From Mycobacterium sp. IDR2000157661 (lineage in GTDB: Bacteria > Actinomycetota > Actinomycetes > Mycobacteriales > Mycobacteriaceae): a stretch of DNA of 64,000 nt. Position 1 is the stretch's first letter. Each line of letters starts with the position of its first letter. The stretch lies in the NCBI RefSeq assembly GCF_022317005.1, contig NZ_CP081006.1:1302001-1366000 (forward strand). The letters are read 5' to 3'. This document shows, in pieces, positions 1 to 8,744 of this stretch. The notes below the pieces were generated by a model. The model saw nothing but the letters and a program-made list of their open reading frames with translations, was not told the origin of the DNA and ran no database searches. The position numbers were made by a program, and so were the translations under genes.

Positions 1-527
1 GCAACATCGCCAAGACCGTCGAAACCATGGTCTCGGCGATGGGGGCACGGGTGCTGCACACCAGCACCGGCGACGACGGCCATCCGCACTGGCGGCCACT
101 GGAAAGCCTGCTGGCCGAGAGCGACATCGTCTCGCTGCATGTGCCGCTGACCGAAGACACTGCGGGCCTGCTCGGCCACGCCGCGTTCGCGCGCATGAAG
201 CCCGACGCGGTGCTGGTCAACACCAGTCGGGGTCCGATCGTCGACGAGTCGGCCCTGTTCGACGCGCTGCGCAGCGGCCGCCTCGCCGCCGCGGGTCTCG
301 ACGTGTTCACCACCGAACCGGTGGCGGACGACAATCCGCTGCTCGCGCTCGACAACGTGGTGCTCACCCCGCACGTGACCTGGTACACCGCCGACACGAT
401 GCGGCGCTACCTGCAACACGCGGTGGACAACTGCCGGCGACTGCGGGACGGCCGTGCCTTGGCCAACGTCGTGAACGGTATCGTGGGTCCCAACCGACCG
501 GTTAATAGGGACGATCCGTCACAGTGA
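1..527 (+). CDS. D-isomer specific 2-hydroxyacid dehydrogenase, C-terminal part (5' end outside window)
   Basis: The open frame runs in from the left edge (first full codon at 3), so only the last 174 residues are visible. They match the NAD-binding and C-terminal part of the D-2-hydroxyacid dehydrogenase family, which interconverts 2-keto and D-2-hydroxy acids with NAD(P)H. The catalytic triad is visible: Arg in VNTSRGPIVDE, Glu in FTTEPV and His in LTPHVTW. The TGA lies 9 bases before the fadE6-like gene on the same strand, so the two may be co-transcribed. Substrate cannot be told; phosphoglycerate, glyoxylate or hydroxypyruvate reductase types look alike here. A complete paralog of the same family lies at 25059-26132. 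Confidence 0.85.
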   Translation, partial: NIAKTVETMVSAMGARVLHTSTGDDGHPHWRPLESLLAESDIVSLHVPLTEDTAGLLGHAAFARMKPDAVLVNTSRGPIVDESALFDALRSGRLAAAGLDVFTTEPVADDNPLLALDNVVLTPHVTWYTADTMRRYLQHAVDNCRRLRDGRALANVVNGIVGPNRPVNRDDPSQ

Positions 528-536
528 GGTGCAGGC

Positions 537-2741
537 ATGCCCATCGCCATCAACCCTGAGCACAACGACCTCGCCGACTCGGTACGGTCCTTCGTCGCGC
601 GCGTCGCGCCGTCCGAGGTGCTGCACGAGGCGCTGGAGACCCCGATCCCCAACCCGCCGCCGTTCTGGAAGGCCGCCGCCGAGCAGGGCCTGCAAGGCGT
701 GCATCTCGCCGAATCGGTTGGGGGGCAGGGGTTCGGCATCCTCGAACTGGCGATCGTGGCGGCCGAGTTCGGCTACGGTGCGGTCCCCGGTCCGTTCGTC
801 CCCTCGGCGATCGCCAGCGCGCTCATCGCAGCCCACGATCCCGATGCCAAGGTACTGAGCGATCTGGCCAGCGGCGACACCATCGCCACGTACGCCATCG
901 ACTCCTCCCTCACCGCCACCCGGCACGGTGAAGGCGACGACGCCGCGCTGGTCATCCGCGGCGAGGTGCGCGCCGTGCCCGTCGCCGAGCAGGCATCGCT
1001 GCTGGTGCTGCCCGTCGCCATCGAGAGCGGCGAGGAATGGGTGGTGCTCGACGCCGACCAACTGGAGATCGAACCCGTCAAGAGCCTCGACCCGCTACGG
1101 CCGGTGGCCCACGTGCGCGCCAACGCCGTCGAGGTCACCGACGACCGCGTGCTGCGCGACCTCAGTCGCCCCCTGGCCCGAGCGCTGATCACGACGCTGT
1201 TGTCGGCGGAGTGCATCGGCGTCGCCCGCTGGGCCACCGACACCGCGTCGGCCTACGCCAAGATCCGCGAACAGTTCGGCAGACCGATCGGCCAGTTCCA
1301 GGCCATCAAGCACAAGTGCGCGTCGATGATCGCCGACACGGAGCGCGCGACCGCCGCGGTGTGGGACGCGGTCCGCGCGATCGACGAGTATCGCGAGAGT
1401 GGCTCGGACGAAAGCGCTTTCGAGTTCGCCGCCGCCGTGGCCGCGACATTGGCCCCGGAAGCCGCCCAGCACTGCGCGCAGGACTGCATCCAGGTGCACG
1501 GTGGTATCGGGTTCACCTGGGAGCACGACACCAACGTCTACTACCGGCGGGCGCTGGTGCTCGCCGCCGGCTTCGGCAGGCATGCCGACTACCCGCAGCA
1601 GGTCGTCGACGTCGCCACCAGCACCGGCATGCGCAAGCTCAACATCGACCTGGACCCCGACACGGAGAAGCTGCGCGACGAGATCCGCGCCGAAGTCTCA
1701 GCGCTGAAGGACATTCCGCGCGAGGAGCGCAACGCCGCCATCGCCGAGGGTGGATGGGTGCAGCCGCACCTGCCTGCGCCGTGGGGCCGCGCGGCGGGGC
1801 CCGTCGAGCAGATCATCATCGCCCAGGAGTTCGAGTCCGGCCGCGTCAAGCGCCCGCAGATGGGGATCGCGGCCTGGATCATCCCCTCGATCGTCGCGTT
1901 CGGCACCGAGGACCAACAGCAGCGCTTCCTGCCGCCGACGTTCCGCGGCGAGATGATCTGGTGCCAGCTGTTCTCCGAGCCCGGTGCCGGTTCGGATCTT
2001 GCCAGCCTGACCACCAAGGCCACCAAGGTCGACGGCGGTTGGCGCATCACCGGCCAGAAGATCTGGACCACCGGGGCGCAGTTCTCCGAGTGGGGCGCGC
2101 TGCTGGCCCGGACCGACCCGAGCGCACCCAAACACAACGGCATCACCTACTTCCTGCTCGACATGAAAAGCGATGGCGTCGAAGTCAAACCGCTGCGTGA
2201 GCTCACCGGCAACGCAATGTTCAACACCGTGTTCATCGACGACGTGTTCGTGCCCGACGACCTGGTGCTCGGCGAGGTCAACCGCGGCTGGGAGGTCAGC
2301 CGCAACACGCTGACCAACGAGCGGGTGTCCATCGGCAGCAGCGAGCCGCCGTTCCTGGCCAACCTCAACGGCTTCGTCGACTTCATTCGCGATGGTCAGT
2401 TCGACCAGATCGAGCAGAACCACGCGGGCCGACTGATCGCGGAGGGACACGCCGCCAAGGTGCTCAACATGCGCTCGACACTGCTGACGCTGGCCGGTGG
2501 CGATCCGATGCCCGCCGCGGCGATCAGCAAGCTGCTGTCGATGAAAACCGGCCAGGGCTACGCGGAGTTCGCGGTGTCGTCGTTCGGCACCGACGGCCCG
2601 ATCGCCGACCCCAAGGAGCTGCCGGGCATGTGGTCGGAGTTCCTGCTGGGCAGCCGCGCGACGACGATCTACGGCGGCACCACCGAGGTGCAGCTCAACA
2701 TCATCGCCGAGCGCCTCCTGGGACTGCCGCGAGACCCGTAA
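537..2741 (+). CDS. fadE6: Two-domain acyl-CoA dehydrogenase, FadE6-like
   Basis: At 734 aa this is about twice the usual acyl-CoA dehydrogenase (ACAD) length. It contains two ACAD units in tandem. The N-terminal half (about 1-365) ends in the HGGIGFTWEHDTNVYYRRA type of motif. The C-terminal half (about 370-734) has the FSEPGAGSDLAS and GQKIWTTGA segments and ends in YGGTTEVQLNIIAERLLGLP. It should oxidise an acyl-CoA to the 2-enoyl-CoA using FAD and electron-transfer flavoprotein. Length and the following fadD2 and polD2 genes match M. tuberculosis Rv0271c-Rv0270-Rv0269c, which is why the symbol is given. The ATG at 537 has a purine-rich GTGAGGTG stretch upstream. The halves resemble the two separate FadE subunit types found elsewhere in this window. 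Confidence 0.88.
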   Translation: MPIAINPEHNDLADSVRSFVARVAPSEVLHEALETPIPNPPPFWKAAAEQGLQGVHLAESVGGQGFGILELAIVAAEFGYGAVPGPFVPSAIASALIAAHDPDAKVLSDLASGDTIATYAIDSSLTATRHGEGDDAALVIRGEVRAVPVAEQASLLVLPVAIESGEEWVVLDADQLEIEPVKSLDPLRPVAHVRANAVEVTDDRVLRDLSRPLARALITTLLSAECIGVARWATDTASAYAKIREQFGRPIGQFQAIKHKCASMIADTERATAAVWDAVRAIDEYRESGSDESAFEFAAAVAATLAPEAAQHCAQDCIQVHGGIGFTWEHDTNVYYRRALVLAAGFGRHADYPQQVVDVATSTGMRKLNIDLDPDTEKLRDEIRAEVSALKDIPREERNAAIAEGGWVQPHLPAPWGRAAGPVEQIIIAQEFESGRVKRPQMGIAAWIIPSIVAFGTEDQQQRFLPPTFRGEMIWCQLFSEPGAGSDLASLTTKATKVDGGWRITGQKIWTTGAQFSEWGALLARTDPSAPKHNGITYFLLDMKSDGVEVKPLRELTGNAMFNTVFIDDVFVPDDLVLGEVNRGWEVSRNTLTNERVSIGSSEPPFLANLNGFVDFIRDGQFDQIEQNHAGRLIAEGHAAKVLNMRSTLLTLAGGDPMPAAAISKLLSMKTGQGYAEFAVSSFGTDGPIADPKELPGMWSEFLLGSRATTIYGGTTEVQLNIIAERLLGLPRDP

Positions 2742-2804
2742 AACCCCTTGCCACCGGGCGTATGCTCGGATCAACCGGTTGCAGACAAGCGTCTGGTGGT
2801 AGTC

Positions 2805-3095
2805 ATGGGCAACCTCTCACATCGCGTGACGCGCATCGTCGTGGCCGCCGCCGTCGGGCTGAGTCTGCTGACCGCGCCATCCCTGCTGATCGACCGGTCG
2901 ACGACCGGTGACGCCGCACCGTTTCAGGCCCGGCCCTGCTACCCCGGGGTCCTGCCCGGTAATCCGTGGGTGCCCTCGTGCAACTTCGGGCCGCGCGGAC
3001 CCAAGGTGCGCGGCGGCGCGCCGGACCAGAGCGCCGTGATCGCGTGCCGCGACATTCCCGGCTGCCTGTCGTGGTACGTCAACGGGCCCTGGTGA
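2805..3095 (+). CDS. Small secreted Cys-containing protein, unknown function
   Basis: The protein is 96 aa from the ATG at 2805. It starts with a basic segment (SHRVTR) and a hydrophobic stretch (IVVAAAVGLSLLTAPSLL), a good Sec signal peptide with probable cleavage after an Ala near residue 37. The mature part is short, rich in Gly, Pro and Trp, and has four cysteines (in RPCYPG, PSCNFG, IACRD and PGCLSW), suggesting two disulfides outside the cytoplasm. A longer reading from 2748 adds 19 residues that would spoil the signal peptide, so 2805 is preferred. I recognise the type as a mycobacterial secreted hypothetical protein but know no function. A similar small secreted Cys protein lies at 9258-9566. 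Confidence 0.65.
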   Translation: MGNLSHRVTRIVVAAAVGLSLLTAPSLLIDRSTTGDAAPFQARPCYPGVLPGNPWVPSCNFGPRGPKVRGGAPDQSAVIACRDIPGCLSWYVNGPW

Positions 3096-3132
3096 CGGGT
3101 TTGTCCGACCCCGAAGCGGGAACTGCGCATCC

Positions 3133-3453
3133 ATGAGCAATCAGCGCGATGTCGAGAAACGGTTTAGTGACCCACCCACCACGCGCAAGGCGATCGGCTA
3201 CGGAGCCGCGGTCATCGTGGTGGCCGGTGTCGCGTTCGTGCTGTTCGCCCTGATCGACAGGTCATCGGTTGCGCTGGCCGCATCGGTACCGGCAGTGCTG
3301 CTCATCGGAGGCATCGGCGCCATGGTGAAGGCGTTTCTCGCATGGCGGCAGGGCCGTTCGTGGTTCGCCTGGCAGGGAACGGGCTGGTTTCTGCTCACCC
3401 TGTTCCTGGTATGCCTGGCCGTGCCGTATGCGGCGGTCAGCGCCGTCGCCTAA
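3133..3453 (+). CDS. Small membrane protein with three predicted transmembrane helices
   Basis: The protein is 106 aa: a polar N-terminus (about 1-18) followed by three hydrophobic segments at about 20-42, 46-68 and 82-104. The loop between helices 2 and 3 is basic and aromatic (AWRQGRSWFAWQ). The gene starts 37 bases after the small secreted protein on the same strand. It ends tail-to-tail with fadD2, sharing four bases. No family was recognised, and function is unknown. Confidence 0.7.
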   Translation: MSNQRDVEKRFSDPPTTRKAIGYGAAVIVVAGVAFVLFALIDRSSVALAASVPAVLLIGGIGAMVKAFLAWRQGRSWFAWQGTGWFLLTLFLVCLAVPYAAVSAVA

Positions 3454-5195
3454 CTGTCGTCTCCGCCGACTTTTGCCTCATTGTCGTCTCCGCCGACTTC
3501 CGCCTCATTGTCGTCTCCGCCGACTTCCATCTCACGGAGTTCGCGCTTGAGGATCTTTCCCGTCGGGTTGCGGGGCAACTCGTCGATGAAGACCACCTCG
3601 CGCGGGACCTTGTAGCGCGCCAGGTTTTCGCGCACGTAATGCTTGATGTCGTCCTCGCCGATGGAGGCGCCTTCGGTCTTGACCACGAACGCCCGCAGCC
3701 GGTGGCCCCAATCCTTGTCCTCCACGCCGAGCGCGGTCGCCTCGACGACCTCGGGGTGGCCGCTGATGAGGTCCTCCACCTCGGCGGGGAAGACGTTCTC
3801 GCCCCCGGAGACGATCATCTCGTCGTCGCGGCCGCTGACGTAGAGCAGACCGTTCTCGTCGAAGTAGCCCACGTCGCCCGACGACATCAGCCCGTCGATG
3901 ATCTGCTTGTGGCCGCCGCCGGTGTAGCCCTCGAACGGGAAGAAGTTGCCGACGAAGATCCGCCCGACCTCGCCTTGCGGCAGTTCGTTGCCGTCGTCGT
4001 CGAGGATCTTGACCTTGACGCCCTTGACCACGGGTCCGACCGTGGCGGGGTTGATCTGAAGATCCTGCGGCCGCGCGATCGTCGCGTACGCGATCTCGGT
4101 CGACCCGTACAGGTTGTAGACCACCGGACCGAGGGCCTTGAGCGTCCGTTGCGCCAACTCCGCACCCAACTGCGACCCGGATACGAACACGATCCGCAGC
4201 GACGACAAGTCGGGCTTGCGGTCCATGCCGTCGAGCGCGTCGAGCATGCGCGACAACATGACCGGCACCACCACGACCGCGGTCACCTTGTGCTTCTCGA
4301 TGTCCTCGAGCACGGTGGTCGGCTTGAAACGGCGCCGCAGCACCAGCGTCGTGCCCAGCATCATCGCGATCGTGGCATGCAGGAAGCCCAACGCGTGGAA
4401 CATCGGCGCAGGCAGCGACGTGATCTCCCCGCCCTTGAACGGCACGTGCGACAGCACACCGCCGATCGGAGCGAGGGTCGGTGGTGTACTCCTGTTGGCG
4501 CCCTTGGGGGTTCCGGTGGTGCCGCTGGTCAGGATGATGATCGAGGAGTGCTTCGTCGCCTTCGGCGCGGGTGTACCGGAGTGACGGTTGACGAAGTGCT
4601 CGAGCGTCTCATCGGTGCTGCCCGACGACTCGTCCTTATCGGGGTTGACGCCGAGAGCGCGCAGCTTGCCAAGCGGCGGATCGGCCTTCGACACCGCCTG
4701 GCAGTACTCGTCGTCGTAGACGATCAGCTTGGCGCCCTCGCGTTCAGACACCTCCTTGATCTGCGGACCGGAGAACTCACTGTTGAGCAGGATGATGCGG
4801 GCACCCGCCCGGGCAGCACCGTAGACCGCGACCAGGAACCAGCGGTGGTTGCGCGCCAAGATCGCCACCCCGTCACCGCCCTTGACGCCCTTCTCCAGCA
4901 GTCCATTAGCCGCGGCGTGCGCGGCGTCGTCGAGTTCCTTGAATGTCATCTCGCCGAAGTCGTCGATGACCGCGGTGCGGTTCGGGGTGCGGCGGGCGTT
5001 GAGCGCGGGGATCATGCCGAACTCACCCCAGCGCCGGATGTCGGCGACCATGGCGGCGATGTTCTGCGGCGGTTCGAGCTTGAACGCTCCGGCGCCGAAC
5101 ATCTTGGCGGCGTAGTGCAACTCCGCCGATCCGCGTTCGGCGAGCTGTTGGGCTTTGGCGACGGCCTGCGACGGGATATCGGTGAGCTTGACCAT
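3450..5195 (-). CDS. fadD2: Long-chain acyl-CoA synthetase, FadD2-like, with acidic repeat tail
   Basis: The 581-aa ANL-family ligase activates a carboxylic acid to acyl-CoA through an acyl-adenylate. The P-loop signature is visible (LTSGTTGTPKG, near residue 215), followed by the YGSTE motif, the SGDVGYFDENG / GRDDEMIVSGGENVFP hinge region and the C-terminal catalytic lysine in NPTGKILKREL. Position between fadE6 and polD2 matches Rv0270 (fadD2). The normal end of the protein should be near RELREM. A 9-residue acidic repeat of about 25 residues follows it, giving a tail longer than usual. The ATG at 5195 faces the polD2 start 47 bases away, so both promoters must lie in that gap. Its stop overlaps the stop of the membrane protein at 3133-3453. 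Confidence 0.87.
   Translation of the reverse strand: MVKLTDIPSQAVAKAQQLAERGSAELHYAAKMFGAGAFKLEPPQNIAAMVADIRRWGEFGMIPALNARRTPNRTAVIDDFGEMTFKELDDAAHAAANGLLEKGVKGGDGVAILARNHRWFLVAVYGAARAGARIILLNSEFSGPQIKEVSEREGAKLIVYDDEYCQAVSKADPPLGKLRALGVNPDKDESSGSTDETLEHFVNRHSGTPAPKATKHSSIIILTSGTTGTPKGANRSTPPTLAPIGGVLSHVPFKGGEITSLPAPMFHALGFLHATIAMMLGTTLVLRRRFKPTTVLEDIEKHKVTAVVVVPVMLSRMLDALDGMDRKPDLSSLRIVFVSGSQLGAELAQRTLKALGPVVYNLYGSTEIAYATIARPQDLQINPATVGPVVKGVKVKILDDDGNELPQGEVGRIFVGNFFPFEGYTGGGHKQIIDGLMSSGDVGYFDENGLLYVSGRDDEMIVSGGENVFPAEVEDLISGHPEVVEATALGVEDKDWGHRLRAFVVKTEGASIGEDDIKHYVRENLARYKVPREVVFIDELPRNPTGKILKRELREMEVGGDDNEAEVGGDDNEAKVGGDDS
3453..3527 (-). repeat. 27-bp tandem repeat encoding the C-terminus of FadD2
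   Basis: The last 25 codons of the fadD2-like gene are made of a 27-bp unit, present two full times plus seven codons. It encodes the nine-residue unit EVGGDDNEA, then EVGGDDNEA, then KVGGDDS. The copies are almost identical in DNA, so the array is recent and could vary in number between strains. Confidence 0.9.
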
Positions 5196-5242
5196 GAACC
5201 CACCATATGTGACCGGTGTCGCACCGCGGCCGGGAAACTACC

Positions 5243-6490
5243 ATGTCTGCCATGGCCGCACCCCGGTATCTGGAGGTCGACGGCCGGCAGGTGCCCATCA
5301 CGAATCCGGACAAGGTCGTCTTCGGTGAAGCCGGGATCACCAAAGCCGACCTGATGTCGTACTACCTCAGCGTCGCCGAGGGTGCGCTGCGCGGCGTGCG
5401 GGACAGGCCGATGATCCTCAAGCGGTTCGTCAAGGGCATCGCCGAAGAGGCGGTCTTCCAGAAGCGAGCGCCCGAGAAGCGCCCCGATTTCGTCGACGTC
5501 GCAGAACTGAAGTACGCCTCGGGCACCTCAGCCAAGGAGGCGGTGCTGCACGATGCCGCCGGAATCGTCTGGGCGGTGAACATGGGCTGTGTCGACCTCA
5601 ACCCCCATCCGGTCCGCGCCGACGACCTCGCCCATCCGGACGAATTGCGGGTCGACCTCGACCCGATGCCGGGCGTGGCGTGGCCGCAGATCGTGGCGAT
5701 CGCGATGGTGGCGCGTGAGGTGCTCGAAGAGCACGGGCTGACCGCCTGGCCGAAGACCTCGGGTTCGCGCGGTTTCCACATCTATGCCCGCATTCAACGG
5801 CGCTGGCCGTTCAAGTTCGTCCGACTGGCCGCCCAAGCGGTGGCCCGCGAGGTCGAACGGCGCTCCCCCGACCTGGCGACGGCGCGATGGTGGAAGGAGG
5901 AGCGCGAGGGCGTCTTCGTCGACTTCAACCAGAACGCATTCGACCGCACCGTCGCGTCGGCCTATTCGGTGCGCGCGACCCCCGACGCACGGGTCTCGAC
6001 GCCGTTGTTCTGGCCCGAGGTGCCCGACTGCCGGCCCGAGCGGTTCACCATTGCCACCGTGCCCGAGCGATTCGCCGAACTCGGCGACCCGTGGGAGGGC
6101 ATGGACGACACCGCGGGTTCGCTGGACCAGCTGCTCGACCTGGCTGACCGCCTCGGCCCAGCGGAGAGGGCGCCGCGCGGCGCGGCGAAGAAGGGCACGG
6201 GCCGGAGAACCTCGGCGAAGCCACTGATCGAGATAGCCCGCACCAAGACAAAGGACGAGGCGATGGCCGCACTCGACGAGTGGCGCCGACGTTACCCGTC
6301 GGTAGCCGAAAAGCTCGCGCCCGCAGATGTTCTCATTGACGGCATGCGGGGGCCCAGCTCGATCTGGTACCGCATCAGGATCAATCTGCAGCATGTACCC
6401 GAAGCCGAACGCCCGCGCCAGGAGCACTTGTTGGCCGACTACTCGCCCTGGGAGAACTACTCCGGGCCGCAGTGGATGCGGCGTGGTTGA
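5243..6490 (+). CDS. polD2: LigD-polymerase-like primase-polymerase, PolD2 type
   Basis: The 415-aa protein belongs to the archaeo-eukaryotic primase (AEP) family as found in the polymerase domain of DNA ligase D. It should extend primers with ribo- or deoxynucleotides during repair. Visible motifs are the metal-binding pair in LRVDLDPMPG (near residue 135), the nucleotide-binding His in TSGSRGFHIY and the third acidic residue in GVFVDFNQNAFDRT. No ligase or nuclease domain is attached. The C-terminal extension (about 290-415) is charged and contains a DEMAALDEWRRRYP-like segment. Neighbours match Rv0269c-Rv0270-Rv0271c. ATG 5243 was chosen because 5216 would lie close to the opposite promoter; 5252 is also possible. 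A second protein of this family is encoded at 13670. Confidence 0.85.
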   Translation: MSAMAAPRYLEVDGRQVPITNPDKVVFGEAGITKADLMSYYLSVAEGALRGVRDRPMILKRFVKGIAEEAVFQKRAPEKRPDFVDVAELKYASGTSAKEAVLHDAAGIVWAVNMGCVDLNPHPVRADDLAHPDELRVDLDPMPGVAWPQIVAIAMVAREVLEEHGLTAWPKTSGSRGFHIYARIQRRWPFKFVRLAAQAVAREVERRSPDLATARWWKEEREGVFVDFNQNAFDRTVASAYSVRATPDARVSTPLFWPEVPDCRPERFTIATVPERFAELGDPWEGMDDTAGSLDQLLDLADRLGPAERAPRGAAKKGTGRRTSAKPLIEIARTKTKDEAMAALDEWRRRYPSVAEKLAPADVLIDGMRGPSSIWYRIRINLQHVPEAERPRQEHLLADYSPWENYSGPQWMRRG

Positions 6491-6610
6491 CGGGGTTTGC
6501 TGCACCCGGCGATTCCGCTTCCTTACCAAAGTATTAGCCGCTGCTCCCGGTTGCCTTAGATTGGCGCCCTACCTTGAGAGTCAAGTCGAGGTGCTCGAGG
6601 GGAGGCAGTG

Positions 6611-7021
6611 ATGTACGGCAATCCGACATTCGACTGCGGTGGCGCCCAGATCCATGCGGTGTGCCGCCAGCTGGCCACGGTCGTGACCGTCGACGGAGTC
6701 GTCGACGACACGAACATCGACCCGGTGACCGCGCTGGCTCGCCGCTTCGTGCTCACCGAGAAGCCCTTCGTGCTGGACCTGAGCGGCGTGACTTCGCTGC
6801 CCGCACAATGCGTTTCGCTGCTGTACGACATCGACGAGAGCTGCTACCACGCCGACGTGGAGTGGTCGGTCGTGGCGAGCGAGCCTGCTTTGCGGGTACT
6901 GCGCACGTCGGGGGTGGACTTCCCGATCTGCGAATCGGTTCCCGACGCCCTGCACCACTTCGCCGAGACCATCGAGCAGCGTCGGCGGCTGCTGCCCTTG
7001 CTGACCAAGAAGTCGGCGTAA
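6611..7021 (+). CDS. STAS-domain protein (anti-sigma-factor antagonist-like)
   Basis: The 136-aa protein has the alternating beta/alpha pattern of a STAS domain: a strand around LATVVTVDGVVDD, then FVLDLSGVTSLPAQCVSLLYDID, where the LDLSGV strand and following helix are typical. In classical anti-anti-sigma factors this helix carries a phosphorylated serine; here it includes SLPAQCVSLL, so regulation by phosphorylation is possible but not shown. The probable partner would be an anti-sigma factor, none of which is encoded nearby. ATG 6611 was chosen over GTG 6608 because the strong AGGGGAGG site then sits 6 bases upstream. The 120 bases before it hold no other gene. Confidence 0.7.
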   Translation: MYGNPTFDCGGAQIHAVCRQLATVVTVDGVVDDTNIDPVTALARRFVLTEKPFVLDLSGVTSLPAQCVSLLYDIDESCYHADVEWSVVASEPALRVLRTSGVDFPICESVPDALHHFAETIEQRRRLLPLLTKKSA

Positions 7022-7154
7022 CGGAAGGCCGGTCAAACAGTGCTACTCGATATTCGCTGGCTCGGATACCTCCTTGGCCGCCGCCATTTGGCGGTCAGGC
7101 GCGTACCCGCCGCTCACTGACCACAAGTCACCGGGTGCGCCTTAGGCGGCATCC

Positions 7155-7769
7155 ATGACCACGGGGCGGCGAGGGCGGCCTCGCAGTACCGAGGCCCACG
7201 ACGCGATTCTGGACGCCACCCGAGCGATTCTGGTTGAGAACGGCTATTCCGAGGTGTCGATGGACCGCGTCGCCATTCGCGCCGGCGTCGGCAAGCAGAC
7301 CCTGTACCGACGCTGGCCCTCGAAGGCGCCACTGGTTGCCGAAGCCGTCATCGACGCCTACCAGGCCGGCGGCGGCCTGGCACTTCCCGACACCGGTGAC
7401 CTCGCCGCCGACCTGAAGGCCTGGCTGAACGGCCACGCGAACGCACTCGCCACCGGCCAGCACTCCGCCTTGATCCGGGCGCTGGCCGCCGCCGCGGCCG
7501 AGGACGGCGGCGACGGTGAATTGCTGTACCGCCAGTTGACCGGTCCCCAGCACGACGCCGTGTTACAGCGCCTGCGCCACTGCGCACAGGCCGGCCGGAT
7601 CCGGGCGGACGCCGATCTCGCTGCGGTGGCCGACGCGATCATCGGCACCATCCTGTACCGCGAGCTGACGCGGCCGGGCGCGTCTCCCCGGAGCGCGCCG
7701 TTCTCCCCCTTCGACGGTCTGGTCGACGTCCTGATCGGTGGATTATGCGGTGGATCGTCGACGGCATGA
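7155..7769 (+). CDS. TetR-family transcriptional regulator
   Basis: The 204-aa protein has an N-terminal TetR DNA-binding domain at about 10-57 (ILDATRAILVENGY, then SMDRVAIRAGVGKQTLYRRWPSKAPLV). It is followed by a helical ligand-binding domain with a C-terminal region typical of the TetR_C class (ELTRPGA). It shares 25 bases with the following NYN gene, so the two are probably translated from one message. The 133 bases upstream contain no convincing operator palindrome. Target genes are unknown. Confidence 0.85.
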   Translation: MTTGRRGRPRSTEAHDAILDATRAILVENGYSEVSMDRVAIRAGVGKQTLYRRWPSKAPLVAEAVIDAYQAGGGLALPDTGDLAADLKAWLNGHANALATGQHSALIRALAAAAAEDGGDGELLYRQLTGPQHDAVLQRLRHCAQAGRIRADADLAAVADAIIGTILYRELTRPGASPRSAPFSPFDGLVDVLIGGLCGGSSTA

Positions 7770-8116
7770 ACGTGATCGGGTCTCGCCCCGACGGGTGGTG
7801 GCGGGACCGTGATCGCGCCATGGCGGGGCTGGTCAGGCGGCTCGAGCGGTGGAAGCCGGCGGAAGACGACGTCACGGTCGTGTTCGAACGCCCCGCATCA
7901 CCACCCATCGAGTCGTCGGTCATCACCGTGACGCATGCGCCCAGGGCCAAGGCGAACGCGGCCGACGACGAGATCGTGCGGTTGGTGCGGAACGCCGATG
8001 ATCCGGCAAGCCTCTGTGTGGTGAGCTCGGATCGCGACCTCGTCGACCGGGTCAGAGCGCTGGGCGCTGCGGTCCACCCGGCGCAGCGCCTGCGCCAGGT
8101 CATCGACCGACGCTAG
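7745..8116 (+). CDS. NYN-domain RNase (YacP-like)
   Basis: The short 123-aa protein begins MRWIVDGMNVIGS, the hallmark of the NYN/PIN-like domain. The first Asp and the DGMNV loop form part of the acidic active site. Further acidic residues come in ADDEIVRLV and in VVSSDRDLVDRV, matching the DxxD and SSDxD positions of metal-dependent RNases. It probably cleaves or trims RNA in the cytoplasm. The start overlaps the TetR gene by 25 bases, an unusual pairing. The 3' end overlaps the convergent TIGR03086-type gene by 17 bases. Confidence 0.75.
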   Translation: MRWIVDGMNVIGSRPDGWWRDRDRAMAGLVRRLERWKPAEDDVTVVFERPASPPIESSVITVTHAPRAKANAADDEIVRLVRNADDPASLCVVSSDRDLVDRVRALGAAVHPAQRLRQVIDRR

Positions 8117-8735
8117 CCAGGGCGGGCCGCCACTCCGGCGCGCGGCCGAGGTGCCGGAGCACCGTGTCGAGACCGTCCGCATCCTCCACGGGCGCCAGCG
8201 CGGGGGCGAACGGCGAATCCGGCGCATCGCGCACGTCGGTGTCCGGAACCGCGAGCGCCACCGGCAGCACGGCCGCCACGACATCGGCGGGCAGCTCGAA
8301 CGGCACACCGATGCTGCGCGCGACGTCCCAGCCGTGCACGACATAGTCCACGAAGTGGAATCCGATCGCCATCGCGCCGGGAATAGTGGCGCCGGGACCG
8401 AATTCGGGCATGGCGAAGGTCGCTTCGAGCACCCCGTCGGCGGCGAACGCCTCGAGGACGGCACCGGCGGCCGCGGCGTAGGCTGCCGCCGGATCGGCGG
8501 CAACCTCATCGGCGACGGTGGCCGGATCCCACACCGCGAGGTCGGCCCCGGCCCCACGCGCCGCTGCGGCGAAACCATTGTGCTGCACGGTCATATGCGT
8601 CAGCAGGTCGCCCACGTTCCAGCCGGTACACGGTGTCGAACGGCCCAGGTCAGCCGCAGCGACCTGCGCGACGACGTCGATGGAGGCGGCGACGGCCGCC
8701 CGATGGAACCGCCTAAGGTCATTTTTCGTATGCAT
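8100..8735 (-). CDS. TIGR03086-type DinB-like metal-binding protein
   Basis: The 211-aa protein has the actinobacterial mycothiol-transferase/DinB-like fold. It contains LGRSTPCTGWNVGDLLTHM near residue 35, whose His belongs to the usual metal triad, and FVDYVVHGWDVARSIG near residue 130, supplying further ligands. Members of this group are often labelled mycothiol-dependent maleylpyruvate isomerase-like, but few have been tested. It is divergent from the MarR regulator, with a shared palindrome in the gap, so it is the likely target of that MarR. Start at ATG 8735. Confidence 0.75.
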   Translation of the reverse strand: MHTKNDLRRFHRAAVAASIDVVAQVAAADLGRSTPCTGWNVGDLLTHMTVQHNGFAAAARGAGADLAVWDPATVADEVAADPAAAYAAAAGAVLEAFAADGVLEATFAMPEFGPGATIPGAMAIGFHFVDYVVHGWDVARSIGVPFELPADVVAAVLPVALAVPDTDVRDAPDSPFAPALAPVEDADGLDTVLRHLGRAPEWRPALASVGR

Positions 8736-8744
8736 CTGACTATG

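Noticed and set aside
3342..5354. 670-codon open frame on the plus strand
   Set aside because: It lies antisense over fadD2, has no recognisable domain and is rich in His/Arg/Asp as expected for a shadow frame in high-GC DNA; fadD2 has all ANL motifs.
7067..7094. GC-rich hairpin CCGCC-ATTT-GGCGG before the TetR gene
   Set aside because: Only a 5-bp stem and no T tract; common by chance in this composition, so not called a terminator.
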